Origin: Sphingorhabdus sp.
GTDB taxonomy: Bacteria; Pseudomonadota; Alphaproteobacteria; Sphingomonadales; Sphingomonadaceae
Reading direction: 5' to 3'
Length of the DNA: 64,000 nucleotides
Assembly (NCBI GenBank): GCA_028279555.1
Contig: JANQNO010000005.1
Coordinates: 310,001 to 374,000, forward strand
Shown here: piece after piece, positions 9,338 through 18,559 of the stretch
Position numbering within the stretch: position 1 is the stretch's first letter
How the letters are laid out: each line of letters begins with the position of its first letter
Notes under the pieces: model-generated
Databases searched by the model: none
Told to the model about the DNA's origin: nothing
What the model saw: only the letters and a program-made list of their open reading frames with translations
Program-made: the position numbers and the translations under genes

Positions 9338-9667
9338 CTATTGCTCAAGCTTGTTTGCAACCGCTTCCAGTCGATCGGCGAGTTTCTCCAGCATTTCTGC
9401 GGTTTTTTCTGCTTCTTCATCATTTGCCGCTGTATTTGCCGAAGCCGGCGTCTGGGCGGGTGCAGCATCATGATCCGCGAGCTTGTCGGCCAAAAGGAGC
9501 GAAGCAAAGAGCAGTTGACGGCTTTCATTGAGGCCACTGGCCGAACCGCCCGCCTCTTCAGCCTTTTCGTCGACCATCTTACCGAGCGCGCGCAGGCGTT
9601 CTTCTTCCCCGTCGCGGCAAGTCACGACATATTCACGCCCTCCAATATTCAATCGCACATCGGCCAT
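9338..9667 (-). CDS. zapA: Cell division protein ZapA
   Basis: 109 residues. N-terminal pattern VRLNIGGREYVVTCRDGEEERLRALGKMVDE is characteristic of ZapA, the small FtsZ-ring stabiliser; a coiled-coil C-terminus follows (MLEKLADRLEAVANKLEQ). An alanine/proline-rich linker separates the two parts. It is preceded one base away by a small coiled-coil gene and followed by the 6S RNA region. Acts in the cytoplasm at the division site. Confidence 0.9.
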   Translation of the reverse strand: MADVRLNIGGREYVVTCRDGEEERLRALGKMVDEKAEEAGGSASGLNESRQLLFASLLLADKLADHDAAPAQTPASANTAANDEEAEKTAEMLEKLADRLEAVANKLEQ

Positions 9668-9668
9668 A

Positions 9669-9860
9669 TCAGTTCCCCTTGCCCGACAAGATGGAATCGA
9701 TCGCCGAGATAGCGATGCGCGTCTCCGATTTCAGCTTCTCATGCCGCTCGGCCAGGGCATGATCGGCTCCGTCGCCTCGAGACGGAGGCTGATAGCGCTC
9801 AAGCCGCGACAGGGCCCGCTCCATCCGGCCAATGGCAAGGATAAGTCTTTCATTTGCCAT
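9669..9860 (-). CDS. Small coiled-coil protein encoded before zapA
   Basis: 63 residues, strongly charged and helical (ILAIGRMERALSRLERY, HEKLKSETRIAISAIDSIL). An AGGTATTAT spacing follows a purine-rich GGAGG on the minus strand, so translation is plausible. Its stop is one base before the zapA ATG region, so the two are surely co-transcribed. I do not recognise a named family; similar short genes sit in front of zapA in related genomes, and a role with ZapA/FtsZ is inference. Confidence 0.65.
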   Translation of the reverse strand: MANERLILAIGRMERALSRLERYQPPSRGDGADHALAERHEKLKSETRIAISAIDSILSGKGN

Positions 9861-9920
9861 GATAATACCTCCAGTCTCTTCCTACTTTAGCATAGCTGGC
9901 GGTGGTGGCAAGATGACTTT

Positions 9921-9966
9921 ATGACGTCACTTTTTCAGCTTTGCTTGCTGTCATGACGTCACTTTT
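9921..9966. repeat. Two direct copies of a 14-base motif with palindromic core, upstream of tkt
   Basis: ATGACGTCACTTTT occurs at 9921-9934 and 9953-9966, 32 bases apart (about three helical turns). The core TGACGTCA is a perfect palindrome. A third copy lies inside tkt at 11640-11653, and the same core lies at 47647-47654 in the inferred gltA promoter. The layout suggests operator sites for an unidentified regulator. Confidence 0.5.
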
Positions 9967-10084
9967 CACGAGGAAATGGCTTCGGCTGCCTTGACGATGC
10001 CGTGCTGCTCCGCAAAGGGTTGCGCAAACAGCGACTCGGCGAGACGAAAATCGCCCCAAGCCGGCCGAAAAAAGGGATCGATCT

Positions 10085-12046
10085 ATGGCGGAAAATGAGC
10101 GGCAGTTGGCCAATGCAATTCGGGCACTGGCCATGGATGCCGTTCAGGCCGCAAAATCTGGCCATCCGGGCATGCCGATGGGGATGGCCGATGTCGCCAC
10201 GGTTCTCTATTCCGACTATCTGAAATTTGATCCTGACGCTCCCGGATGGCCCGATCGCGACCGGTTTGTGTTGTCCGCGGGCCACGGATCGATGCTCGCC
10301 TATGCGACCTTGCACCTGGCTGGCTATGCCAAACCTGATATTGAAGATATAAGGAATTTCAGGCAGTTACATAGCCCTTGCGCGGGCCATCCGGAAAATA
10401 TCGAGCTCGACGGAGTCGAATGTACGACAGGGCCGCTGGGACAGGGTTTGGGTATGGCCGTCGGTATGGCCATTGCCGAACGGCATCTCAATGCACGTTT
10501 TGGCGACGAGCTAGTGGATCATCACACCTGGGTGGTTGCCGGCGATGGCTGTTTGATGGAGGGCATAAACCATGAGGCGATTGGCTTGGCCGGACATTTG
10601 CGGCTTGGCCGGCTTATCGTGCTATGGGACGATAACAATATCACCATCGATGGCGAAACCGGTCTCTCGACGAGCGAGGATATTCCTGCCCGCTATGCTG
10701 CGACGGGCTGGCATACCGTATCTTGTGACGGCCATGATCCAGCCGACATAAGGCGCGCGATCGATGCCGCGCTGGCTGACCCGCGACCGAGCCTTGTGGC
10801 CTGCAAAACACTCATCGGTTTTGGCGCGCCAAACAAGCAGGGGACATCGGCGACGCATGGCGCGCCGCTGGGCGAGGATGAGGTGGCAGCAACGCGCAAG
10901 GAGCTGGGCTGGGAGCATGCGCCTTTCGAGATCCCTGAGGCGATAAAATCAGCCTGGGAAGGCTTTGGCCGCCGCGGAAAAGAATCTCATAATGAATGGA
11001 AAGAACGGATTAAAAGCCATTCTAATAAAACTGAATTTAAATCTGCACTGGACGGCGATACAAGCGCGCTCGATATCTCTGCGCATGTTAAGAAACTGTC
11101 TGAGGAACAGCCCAAGGTGGCAACCCGCAAGGCGTCTGAAATGGCGCTCACCGTACTGACCGAACAGCTGCCATCCATGGTTGGCGGATCGGCTGACCTG
11201 ACCGGGTCGAACAACACCAAAACGGCCTCCACAAATCCGATGACTGCGAATGATTATTCGGGGCGCTACATCTATTATGGCATTCGCGAATTCGGCATGG
11301 CAGCGGCGATGAATGGCATGGCGCTGCATGGGGGCATCATTCCCTATGGCGGCACCTTCCTGGTCTTTGCCGACTATTGCCGTAATGCGATCCGTCTCTC
11401 CGCAATCCAGCAGAAACGCGTCATTTACGTAATGACGCATGACAGCATCGGCCTGGGCGAAGATGGGCCCACGCATCAGCCTGTCGAGCATCTGCAAAGC
11501 CTCAGGGCGATGCCGAACTTGCGCGTCTTCCGGCCCTGCGATGCCATCGAAACGGCCGAATGCTGGGAACTCGCGATTCAGCATGATAGCGGCCCTTCTT
11601 TGCTCGCGCTCAGCCGTCAGGGTTTACCGCCATTGCGTCATGACGTCACTTTTAATCATTGTGAAAGAGGGGCTTACCGCCTGAGGGCTGCGGAGTCGGC
11701 GCGCAAGGTCGTTCTGGTTGCGACCGGCTCAGAAGTATCGCTGGCCACCGAAATAGCCGGCAAACTGGAAGCCGAAGGGCAGGGCGCTGACGTTGTTTCG
11801 ATGCCCAGCACCAATTTGTTCGATGCGCAGGATGCCGCCTATCGCAATGACCTTCTGCCTTCTAATGCCCTGATCGTTTCGATCGAGGCAGGCAGCACAT
11901 ATGGCTGGGAACGCTATACGGGCCGAGACGGGCTGCGCTTTGGCGTCGACAGTTTCGGCGCTTCGGCACCGATTTCCGACCTTTTCAACCATTTCGGCCT
12001 GACCGCCGACAAGATCACACCGCAAATTCTGGCCAAAATCGGCTGA
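10085..12046 (+). CDS. tkt: Transketolase
   Basis: 653 residues, the usual length. Moves two-carbon units between sugar phosphates with thiamine diphosphate in the pentose phosphate pathway. Visible motifs: substrate-side SGHPGMPMGMAD near the N-terminus, GHGSMLAYATLHL, the cofactor motif GDGCLMEGINHEAIGLAGHL ending in DNN, and the pyrimidine-domain segment MTHDSIGLGEDGPTHQPVEHL. First gene of a plus-strand run tkt-gap-pgk-aldolase. The 14-base repeat found upstream recurs in its coding region at 11640, where it encodes a family-variable loop (RHDVTF). Confidence 0.97.
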   Translation: MAENERQLANAIRALAMDAVQAAKSGHPGMPMGMADVATVLYSDYLKFDPDAPGWPDRDRFVLSAGHGSMLAYATLHLAGYAKPDIEDIRNFRQLHSPCAGHPENIELDGVECTTGPLGQGLGMAVGMAIAERHLNARFGDELVDHHTWVVAGDGCLMEGINHEAIGLAGHLRLGRLIVLWDDNNITIDGETGLSTSEDIPARYAATGWHTVSCDGHDPADIRRAIDAALADPRPSLVACKTLIGFGAPNKQGTSATHGAPLGEDEVAATRKELGWEHAPFEIPEAIKSAWEGFGRRGKESHNEWKERIKSHSNKTEFKSALDGDTSALDISAHVKKLSEEQPKVATRKASEMALTVLTEQLPSMVGGSADLTGSNNTKTASTNPMTANDYSGRYIYYGIREFGMAAAMNGMALHGGIIPYGGTFLVFADYCRNAIRLSAIQQKRVIYVMTHDSIGLGEDGPTHQPVEHLQSLRAMPNLRVFRPCDAIETAECWELAIQHDSGPSLLALSRQGLPPLRHDVTFNHCERGAYRLRAAESARKVVLVATGSEVSLATEIAGKLEAEGQGADVVSMPSTNLFDAQDAAYRNDLLPSNALIVSIEAGSTYGWERYTGRDGLRFGVDSFGASAPISDLFNHFGLTADKITPQILAKIG

Positions 12047-12071
12047 TGCGATCTCAAAAAGGAGTAAATGC

Positions 12072-13079
12072 ATGACGATCAAAGTTGCCATTAACGGATT
12101 TGGCCGCATTGGCCGCTTGGTCGCGCGCGCCGTGTTGGAGCGCAGCGACGACAATATCGAGCTAGTGGCGATCAATGACCTTGCCGACACAGAGGCCAAC
12201 GCTCTGCTTTTTCAGTATGATAGTACCCATGGCCGCTTTGCCGGCGATGTGAGCACCGACGGCAACAAGCTGATCGTCGATGGCCGTGAGATAGCGGTGA
12301 CGCAGGAGCGCGATCCGGGCAAGCTGCCGCATGGTGACATGGGCATCGACATTGTGCTGGAATGCACCGGTTTCTTTCAGTCGAAGGAAGCATCGCAGCC
12401 CCATATTGATGCCGGTGCGAAGCGGGTATTGATTTCTGCGCCTGCAAAAGGTGATTTGAAAACAGTGGTCTATGGCGTCAATCATGATGTGCTGACGCCC
12501 GATGACGTAATCGTTTCCAACGCCAGCTGCACCACCAATTGCCTCGCACCTGTAGCAAAGGTCTGCCACGATCTGGTGGGTATCGAGCGCGGCTTCATGA
12601 CCACGATCCACAGCTACACCAACGACCAGCGCATGCTCGATCAGATGCATGGCGATATGCGCCGGGCGCGGGGCGGGGCGCAGAATATGATCCCGACGAC
12701 AACGGGCGCAGCGCGCGCCGTGGGCCTCGTGCTGCCCGAACTTAACGGAAAACTCGATGGCAGCTCGGTGCGGGTGCCGACGCCCAATGTCAGTCTTGTC
12801 GATCTGACCTTCGTTCCCGGGCGCGACACCAGCGCGGAAGAGCTCAATGAAGCGCTGAAGGCCGCATCGGAGGGCGCTATGAAGGGCGTACTCGACTATG
12901 AGACAAAGCCACTGGTTTCGAGCGATTTCAATCATCAGCCGGCGAGTTCGACAATCGATAGCCTCGAAACTGCAGTGATGGATGGGAAACTCGCCCGCGT
13001 TGTCAGCTGGTATGACAATGAATGGGGTTTCTCCAACCGCATGATCGATACCGCTGGCGTGATGGGCAAGCTCCTGTAG
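12072..13079 (+). CDS. gap: Glyceraldehyde-3-phosphate dehydrogenase, type I
   Basis: 335 residues. NAD-binding INGFGRIGRL at residues 7-16, an acidic residue at the end of the second strand (AINDLAD) favouring NAD over NADP, and the catalytic SNASCTTNC with Cys153. The substrate-binding and C-terminal WYDNEWGFSNRM signatures are intact. A good AAGGAG site precedes the ATG. Sits 25 bases after tkt and 11 before pgk, so one transcript is likely. Confidence 0.97.
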   Translation: MTIKVAINGFGRIGRLVARAVLERSDDNIELVAINDLADTEANALLFQYDSTHGRFAGDVSTDGNKLIVDGREIAVTQERDPGKLPHGDMGIDIVLECTGFFQSKEASQPHIDAGAKRVLISAPAKGDLKTVVYGVNHDVLTPDDVIVSNASCTTNCLAPVAKVCHDLVGIERGFMTTIHSYTNDQRMLDQMHGDMRRARGGAQNMIPTTTGAARAVGLVLPELNGKLDGSSVRVPTPNVSLVDLTFVPGRDTSAEELNEALKAASEGAMKGVLDYETKPLVSSDFNHQPASSTIDSLETAVMDGKLARVVSWYDNEWGFSNRMIDTAGVMGKLL

Positions 13080-13090
13080 GGCTCTGAATA

Positions 13091-14305
13091 GTGGCTGCGT
13101 TCCAAACTCTCGACGATCTCGGCGATATTGCCGGCAAAACAGCGCTGGTTCGTGTCGATTTGAATGTGCCGATGGCCGAGGCCGAGGTGACCGACGATAC
13201 GCGGCTGCGCGCTGTTGCGCCCACAATCAGGGAGCTTTCGGCCAAAGGTGCAAAGATCCTTTTGCTTGCACATTTCGGGCGGCCCAAAGGCGCGAAGCAC
13301 AGCGAGCTATCGACATCGATGGTGATCGACGCGCTGACCGAAATTCTGGGCCGCGAAATCATGTTTGTGCCCGAGATTGCCGGAGCTGTGGTCAAGCAGT
13401 CGATCGGGATATTGGCCGACGGCGATGTGGCCGTGCTGGAAAATAGCCGTTTCTACCCCGGCGAAGAGAAAAACGATCCCGAACTCGCCAAAGCGGTCGC
13501 GGCCAATGGCGATATCTACGTCAATGACGCCTTCTCGGCGGCGCACCGTGCGCATGTGACTACCGAAGCGCTGGCCCATTTGCTGCCGGCCTATGCGGGC
13601 CGGGCGATGGAGGCTGAGCTAAAGGCGCTCGAAGCGGCGCTTGGAGAGCCCGAACATCCCGTGGCTGCCGTCGTCGGCGGTGCCAAAGTCTCGACCAAGC
13701 TGGATGTGCTCACCAATCTTGTGCGCAGGGTGGACCATCTGATCATTGGCGGCGGAATGGCCAATACTTTCCTGGCAGCCCGCGGCGTAAAAGTCGGAAA
13801 ATCGTTGTGTGAGCATGATCTTGTCGAAACGGCTAATGGCATTTTCGAAGCGGCGGACGCGGCCAGCTGCACAATCCATCTTCCCTATGATGTGGTTGTC
13901 GCCGAGGAATTCAAAGCGAACCCGCCGGTCCGGACAGTCAATGTACATGAAGTCTCGGATAATGAGATGATCCTGGATATCGGCCCGGCTGCCGTCGAAG
14001 CGCTTGCAGACGTGCTGAAAACTTGCCGGACGCTGGTTTGGAATGGGCCGCTGGGCGCTTTCGAAACTCCGCCGTTCGATGCGGCGACAGTTTCACTCGC
14101 ACAGACAGCGGCGGCGCTTACCCGCGAAGGCTCGCTGACCTCGGTTGCTGGCGGCGGAGACACAGTCGCGGCGCTTGCCCATGCGGGCGCAAAGGATGAT
14201 TTCAGTTTCGTTTCGACGGCGGGCGGCGCTTTCCTGGAATGGATGGAAGGTAAGGCGCTGCCGGGCGTCGAGGCGCTAAAAACCCAGAGCAGAAAGCAGG
14301 GATAA
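13091..14305 (+). CDS. pgk: Phosphoglycerate kinase
   Basis: 404 residues from a GTG start, normal length. Transfers phosphate from 1,3-bisphosphoglycerate to ADP. Signature [19 protein letters not shown] near the N-terminus, [20 protein letters not shown], the hinge region [14 protein letters not shown] and the nucleotide-loop GGGDTVAAL near the end are all present. The coding region follows gap directly and leads by four bases into the aldolase gene. Confidence 0.97.
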   Translation: MAAFQTLDDLGDIAGKTALVRVDLNVPMAEAEVTDDTRLRAVAPTIRELSAKGAKILLLAHFGRPKGAKHSELSTSMVIDALTEILGREIMFVPEIAGAVVKQSIGILADGDVAVLENSRFYPGEEKNDPELAKAVAANGDIYVNDAFSAAHRAHVTTEALAHLLPAYAGRAMEAELKALEAALGEPEHPVAAVVGGAKVSTKLDVLTNLVRRVDHLIIGGGMANTFLAARGVKVGKSLCEHDLVETANGIFEAADAASCTIHLPYDVVVAEEFKANPPVRTVNVHEVSDNEMILDIGPAAVEALADVLKTCRTLVWNGPLGAFETPPFDAATVSLAQTAAALTREGSLTSVAGGGDTVAALAHAGAKDDFSFVSTAGGAFLEWMEGKALPGVEALKTQSRKQG

Positions 14306-14309
14306 CATC

Positions 14310-15197
14310 ATGGTAAATCAGGAGCAGTTGGACAAGGTTGCAAATGGCAAGGGTTTCATTGCCGCGCTTGATCAGAGCGGCGGCTCCACGCCGGGCGCGC
14401 TCGCTCGTTATGGCGTCAGCGAGAATAGCTGGTCGGGCGAGGATGAAATGTTCGGCCTCATTCATCAGATGCGCGTGCGTATCATGACATCGCCGGTATT
14501 CGGCGGCGACCGGGTGCTGGGCGCTATCCTGTTCGAAAAAACGATGGATGGAGAGGCCGATGGCCAGCCGGTACCGCAATATCTCTGGTCGAAAGGCGTC
14601 GTTCCCTTTCTGAAATGCGACAAGGGCCTCGAAGACGAGGCAAATGGTGTTCAGCTTATGAAGCCGATGCCTGACCTCGATGCGCTGCTGCAAAAAGGCG
14701 TTTCTAAGGGCATTTTCGGCACCAAGATGCGCTCGGTGATCCAGAAGGCAGATGCTGGCGGTATTGCCGCGATCGTCAAACAACAGTTTGAGGTGGGCGA
14801 ACAGATTGCCGGGCATGGGCTGATGCCGATTCTCGAGCCAGAGGTGAACATCAAGAGCGATGACCGGGCGCAATGCGATGCTATCCTGCATGATGAGCTG
14901 AAAAAAGCGCTCGATGCCTTGCCGGAAGACCGGCAGGTCATGCTCAAGCTCTCCATTCCGGTCGAGCCCGATCTCTATGCAGACATAATCGCGCATCCCC
15001 GGGTGTTGCGCGTTGTTGCCCTGTCGGGCGGCTTTTCGACCGATGAGGCCTGCAGCGAGCTGGAGAAGAATAAAGGCATGATTGCCAGCTTCTCGCGCGC
15101 GCTCCTCGAAAAATTGCAGCATGGCATGAGCGAGGATGAGTTCAATGCGGCGCTGGATGCCTCTATCGATCAGATCAGCTGCGCGTCGGCGACTTAG
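14310..15197 (+). CDS. fda: Class I fructose-bisphosphate aldolase
   Basis: 295 residues. N-terminal GKGFIAALDQSGGSTPGAL and the Schiff-base neighbourhood VMLKLSIPVEPDLY are those of the class I (lysine, metal-independent) bacterial aldolases rather than the zinc class II enzymes. Splits fructose-1,6-bisphosphate to the triose phosphates used by gap and tpiA. Ends in a short segment DQISCASAT. Fourth gene of the carbon-metabolism run. Gene symbol varies between genomes. Confidence 0.9.
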   Translation: MVNQEQLDKVANGKGFIAALDQSGGSTPGALARYGVSENSWSGEDEMFGLIHQMRVRIMTSPVFGGDRVLGAILFEKTMDGEADGQPVPQYLWSKGVVPFLKCDKGLEDEANGVQLMKPMPDLDALLQKGVSKGIFGTKMRSVIQKADAGGIAAIVKQQFEVGEQIAGHGLMPILEPEVNIKSDDRAQCDAILHDELKKALDALPEDRQVMLKLSIPVEPDLYADIIAHPRVLRVVALSGGFSTDEACSELEKNKGMIASFSRALLEKLQHGMSEDEFNAALDASIDQISCASAT

Positions 15198-15206
15198 GCA
15201 ACAAGG

Positions 15207-15890
15207 GTGCCTGACCATTACAACTGGGCGGCGGTCGATGACTATATCGCCGAGCGCCTGATCGGCGACGATCCTGTTCAGGCGGCGACGTTAGCCTCTA
15301 ATCAGGCTGCCGGGCTCCCCGCCATCGATGTGTCCTTTCCGCAGGGTAAGATGCTGCAACTGCTTGCCAGAGGGGCTGGGGCAAAGCGGATACTGGAAAT
15401 TGGAACGCTGGGCGGTTTCTCGACCATCTGGCTGGCGCGGGCATTGCCCAAGGATGGCCGGTTGCTCACCCTCGAATTGGACCCCGCCTATGCCAAGGTC
15501 GCTTCCGCCAACATCGCGCATGCAGGGCTATCAGGAAAAACCGAAGTGAGGGTTGGGCCAGCACTCGATTCGCTGCGGCAGATGATCGATGACGATGTGC
15601 CAAAATTTGATTTCGTGTTTGTCGATGCCGACAAGGAGAATTACCCGGCCTATTTCGAGCTGAGCCTCAAACTCTGCCGCAATGGCGGAATGCTGCTATT
15701 CGACAATGTCGTGCGGGATGGCGAGGTGATAAACCCTACCAGCGATGATCCAAAGGTTCCCGGCGCGCGCGCGCTTTATGATGCGCTGCATGCAAACCCG
15801 AATGCCACGGCAACAGCGATTCAAACGGTCGGCGAGAAAGAGTGGGACGGGTTTCTGCTGGCGGTCGTCGGCCGGGAGGAAGAATCATAG
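15207..15890 (+). CDS. SAM-dependent O-methyltransferase
   Basis: 227 residues starting at GTG 15207. The Rossmann core shows motif I ILEIGTLGGFSTIWLARAL, then the acidic residue in TLELDPAYAK, and the metal-site DFVFVDADKENYPAYFE followed by LLFDNVVRDGEV. This is the caffeoyl-CoA/catechol O-methyltransferase group of class I enzymes, normally needing a divalent metal. Substrate cannot be told. It overlaps the apparent start of thiE and is separated from the aldolase by nine bases, so it probably belongs to the same transcript. Confidence 0.85.
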   Translation: MPDHYNWAAVDDYIAERLIGDDPVQAATLASNQAAGLPAIDVSFPQGKMLQLLARGAGAKRILEIGTLGGFSTIWLARALPKDGRLLTLELDPAYAKVASANIAHAGLSGKTEVRVGPALDSLRQMIDDDVPKFDFVFVDADKENYPAYFELSLKLCRNGGMLLFDNVVRDGEVINPTSDDPKVPGARALYDALHANPNATATAIQTVGEKEWDGFLLAVVGREEES

Positions 15891-16510
15891 AAAATCCGCC
15901 CTGCCAGCTTTACCTGATTTCGCCGCTTGATGTTGGCGGAGAGTTTCCCGCGCAGCTTGATAAAGCGCTGACCGCGGGCCCGGTTGCGGCATTCCAGTTT
16001 CGCGTGAAGGATATCGACCAGCATGCAGCAGCGCCGCTCGCAGCGCCGCTTCAGGAAGTTTGCGCGGCGCATGATTGTGCTTTCATCGTCAATGACAGCG
16101 TTGCACTAGCCAAGCGCCTGAAGGCCGATGGGGTGCATCTGGGCCAGTCCGATGGAGATGTCCGCGAGGCGAGGGGCGCATTGGGGCCGGATGCGGAGAT
16201 CGGCGTGACTTGCCACAATAGCCGGCATCTTGCGATGGAGGCTGGCGAAGCCGGAGCCGACTATGTCGCCTTCGGAGCCTTTTATCCGACCAAGACCAAG
16301 CAGGTTGTCCATCGCGCTGAAATCGAGACGCTTAAGATGTGGGCCAATGCGATGGAGTTGCCCTGCGTCGCGATAGGCGGGATTACGCCCGGCAATGCAA
16401 AACCGCTGATCGAGGCGGGTGCCGATTTCCTAGCGGTAAGCAGTGCGGTGTGGAACCATCCCGATGGCTCGGCAGCTGCCGTCAGGGCCTTTGATGCGGT
16501 GCTTGCCTAA
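15887..16510 (+). CDS. thiE: Thiamine phosphate synthase
   Basis: About 207 residues joining HMP pyrophosphate and thiazole phosphate. Family motifs: QLYLISPLD, AFQFRVKD, FIVNDSVALAKRLKADGVHLGQSDG, IGVTCHNSRHL and the C-terminal IGGITPGNAKPLIEAGAD. The sequence has no ATG, GTG or TTG near its real N-terminus: homology begins at about 15899, and a strong GGGAGGAAG site ends at 15882, just before ATC (15884) and ATA (15887, overlapping the upstream TAG). The nearest in-frame ATG, 15842, lies inside the O-methyltransferase gene. Start therefore uncertain; identity is firm. Confidence 0.88.
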   Translation: MENPPCQLYLISPLDVGGEFPAQLDKALTAGPVAAFQFRVKDIDQHAAAPLAAPLQEVCAAHDCAFIVNDSVALAKRLKADGVHLGQSDGDVREARGALGPDAEIGVTCHNSRHLAMEAGEAGADYVAFGAFYPTKTKQVVHRAEIETLKMWANAMELPCVAIGGITPGNAKPLIEAGADFLAVSSAVWNHPDGSAAAVRAFDAVLA

Positions 16511-16592
16511 CGGCACTGGCCCCGCTAAAAGCCGCGTCCAACGGCGCGTCCCGCGCCTATGCTCTTTCCACGTCGTATAGCGAGTTTGTCAC

Positions 16593-17156
16593 ATGAAGAT
16601 CAGCGGTGTCGATATCCGTCCGGGCAATATCCTGGAATATGAAAATGGCCTCTGGAAGGTCGCGAAGATTCAGCATACCCAGCCGGGCAAGGGCGGTGCC
16701 TATATGCAGGTCGAAATGAAAAACCTGACCGACGGGCGCAAGACCAATGTGCGCTTCCGCAGCGCGGACACGGTCGAGAAAGTGCGGCTCGACACCAAGG
16801 AGTTCCAGTATCTTTATACCGACGGTGACATGCTCGTTTTCATGGACAATGAAAGCTATGAGCAGATCAATCTGAATGCCGACATGCTGGGCGATGAAGC
16901 TCCCTTTTTGCAGGATGGCATGCAGGTGACGCTGGAACTCTATGAAGAAAAGCCGATTTCGGTGCAGCTTCCGGACCAGATCGAGGCGGAGATTGTCGAG
17001 GCCGATGCGGTTGTGAAGGGGCAGACGGCTTCCTCCAGCTACAAGCCCGCTGTTCTGGACAATGGCGTGCGCGTTATGGTGCCACCGCATATCGAGGCAG
17101 GCACGCGGATCATCGTCGATGTCTATGCCAAGGAATATGTCGGCAAGGCGAGTTGA
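16593..17156 (+). CDS. efp: Elongation factor P
   Basis: 187 residues, three-domain EF-P that helps ribosomes through polyproline stretches. N-terminal [22 protein letters not shown], the tip loop PGKGGA with lysine 33 at the position that is modified in many bacteria, and the C-terminal [22 protein letters not shown] ending (here [18 protein letters not shown]) are intact. Transcribed alone; it is followed by a palindromic repeat and then the inositol-phosphatase gene. Confidence 0.97.
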   Translation: MKISGVDIRPGNILEYENGLWKVAKIQHTQPGKGGAYMQVEMKNLTDGRKTNVRFRSADTVEKVRLDTKEFQYLYTDGDMLVFMDNESYEQINLNADMLGDEAPFLQDGMQVTLELYEEKPISVQLPDQIEAEIVEADAVVKGQTASSSYKPAVLDNGVRVMVPPHIEAGTRIIVDVYAKEYVGKAS

Positions 17157-17171
17157 TGCTTCGAACCAACG

Positions 17172-17245
17172 CCGTTCGTGTCGAGCTCAGTCGAGACATG
17201 AACGGTTATCTTGATCGTCTCTCGACTTCGCTCGAGACGAACGGA
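17172..17245. repeat. Palindromic interspersed element between efp and the phosphatase gene
   Basis: Two hairpin-forming halves: CCGTTCGTGTCGAGCTCAG ... GAACGG (17172-17205) and CTCTCGACTTCGCTCGAGAC plus GAACGG (17216-17245). It resembles, more distantly, the TGAGC-TCGA family found between nuo genes. Ends just before the next gene's ribosome site (GGAGACC). Confidence 0.6.
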
Positions 17246-17253
17246 GACCAAAA

Positions 17254-18087
17254 ATGCCGCTGAAGCCTTCGATCATCACCGTCATGGAACGCGCCGCGCG
17301 CAAGGCGGGCAGCCGTCTGCGCCGCGATTTCGGCGAGGTCGAGCATTTGCAGGTGTCCAAGAAAGGCCCTGCCGATTTCGTGTCGAAGGCGGATCAGAAG
17401 GCCGAGCGCATCCTCTATGAGGAGTTGTTGCATGCGCGGCCCGGCTGGGGCTTCCTGCTGGAAGAGGCTGGCGAGATTCCAGGCGAGGAAGACAAGCCGC
17501 GCTTTGTCGTCGATCCGCTCGATGGCACCAGCAACTTCCTTCATGGCATTCCGCATTTCGCCATTTCGATCGGCGTTCAGGAACGCAAGCTTGGCAGCGA
17601 AGAATGGGGCGATGTCTATGCCGCTCTTGTCTATCAGCCGCTGAGCGACGAGAGCTTCTGGGCGGAGAAGGCCAAGGGGGCATGGCTGGGTGATCGCCGC
17701 CTTCGCGTTTCGGGTAGGCGGCATTTGAACGAAGCGCTGATTTCAACCGGCATCCCTTACAAGGCGCATGGCGATTTTGCTGAATGGAGCAGTATTTTCG
17801 CTGCCATCGGGCCCCAGGTTGCCGGTATCAGGCGCTTTGGCGCGGCGAGCCTCGATCTCGCCTGGCTCGCCGCCGGGCGTTACGACGGTTTTTGGGAGAG
17901 CGGTCTGTCACCTTGGGATACCGCTGCTGGCTGCCTTTTGGTGCGTGAAGCAGGCGGCTTTGTGACCGACTTTCGCGGGCGCAGCCCGGCCATTGCCGAT
18001 AAGCAGATTCTGGCGGCCAACGATGCGCTGCACAGCAGGCTTCACAAGCTGCTTGTCGGGGCGTTGCGTGAGGCGCAATCTGAATGA
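17254..18087 (+). CDS. suhB: Inositol monophosphatase family protein
   Basis: 277 residues. Metal-binding motifs of the Mg-dependent, lithium-sensitive phosphatases are present: EE in LLEEAGEIPG, DPLDGTSNFLHGIPHF and the C-terminal SPWDTAAGCLLVREAGG. Hydrolyses inositol-1-phosphate or related substrates; in enteric bacteria SuhB also acts in rRNA transcription. The exact substrate here is not decidable. Monocistronic, 97 bases before nuoA. Confidence 0.88.
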   Translation: MPLKPSIITVMERAARKAGSRLRRDFGEVEHLQVSKKGPADFVSKADQKAERILYEELLHARPGWGFLLEEAGEIPGEEDKPRFVVDPLDGTSNFLHGIPHFAISIGVQERKLGSEEWGDVYAALVYQPLSDESFWAEKAKGAWLGDRRLRVSGRRHLNEALISTGIPYKAHGDFAEWSSIFAAIGPQVAGIRRFGAASLDLAWLAAGRYDGFWESGLSPWDTAAGCLLVREAGGFVTDFRGRSPAIADKQILAANDALHSRLHKLLVGALREAQSE

Positions 18088-18184
18088 CGCGAAAATAGCG
18101 AAAAAACGTCGATCCGGGCCTTGCGGTGGCGCGTGCAACTGCCTAAAAGCGCGGCCAAACATGGCTAAAAGCGAGTCCTGAAAA

Positions 18185-18559
18185 TTGCCTGACTTGTCGC
18201 AATATCTTCCGATCCTGATTTTCCTTGGAATAGCATTGGGGCTTTCGACGCTTTTTGTGTTTCTACCAATGGGTGTTTCGCGGCTGACCGGAGCGCATAA
18301 CCCGACAGAGGCGAAACTGACCGAATATGAGTGCGGATTTCCGGCATTCGAGGATTCACGCGGGCAGTTTGATGTGCGTTTTTATCTGGTGGCGATTTCC
18401 TTTCTGCTGTTCGATCTGGAGGCGGCATTCCTTTTCCCATGGGCGGTCAGTTTGGCGGAGACAGGCTGGACCGGCTGGGGCGCCATGATGATATTTCTGG
18501 GCATTTTGGCGATTGGCCTGGCCTATGAATGGAAAATGGGGGCGCTGGAATGGGAATAA
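18185..18559 (+). CDS. nuoA: NADH dehydrogenase (complex I) subunit A
   Basis: 124 residues from TTG 18185, three membrane helices ([56 protein letters not shown]). The conserved loop [22 protein letters not shown] between helices 1 and 2 identifies NuoA. First gene of the nuo operon; its end overlaps nuoB by ten bases. Confidence 0.95.
   Translation: MPDLSQYLPILIFLGIALGLSTLFVFLPMGVSRLTGAHNPTEAKLTEYECGFPAFEDSRGQFDVRFYLVAISFLLFDLEAAFLFPWAVSLAETGWTGWGAMMIFLGILAIGLAYEWKMGALEWE

Noticed and set aside
12162-13226. Long minus-strand frame opposite gap
   Set aside because: Shadow of the gap gene with no recognisable domain.
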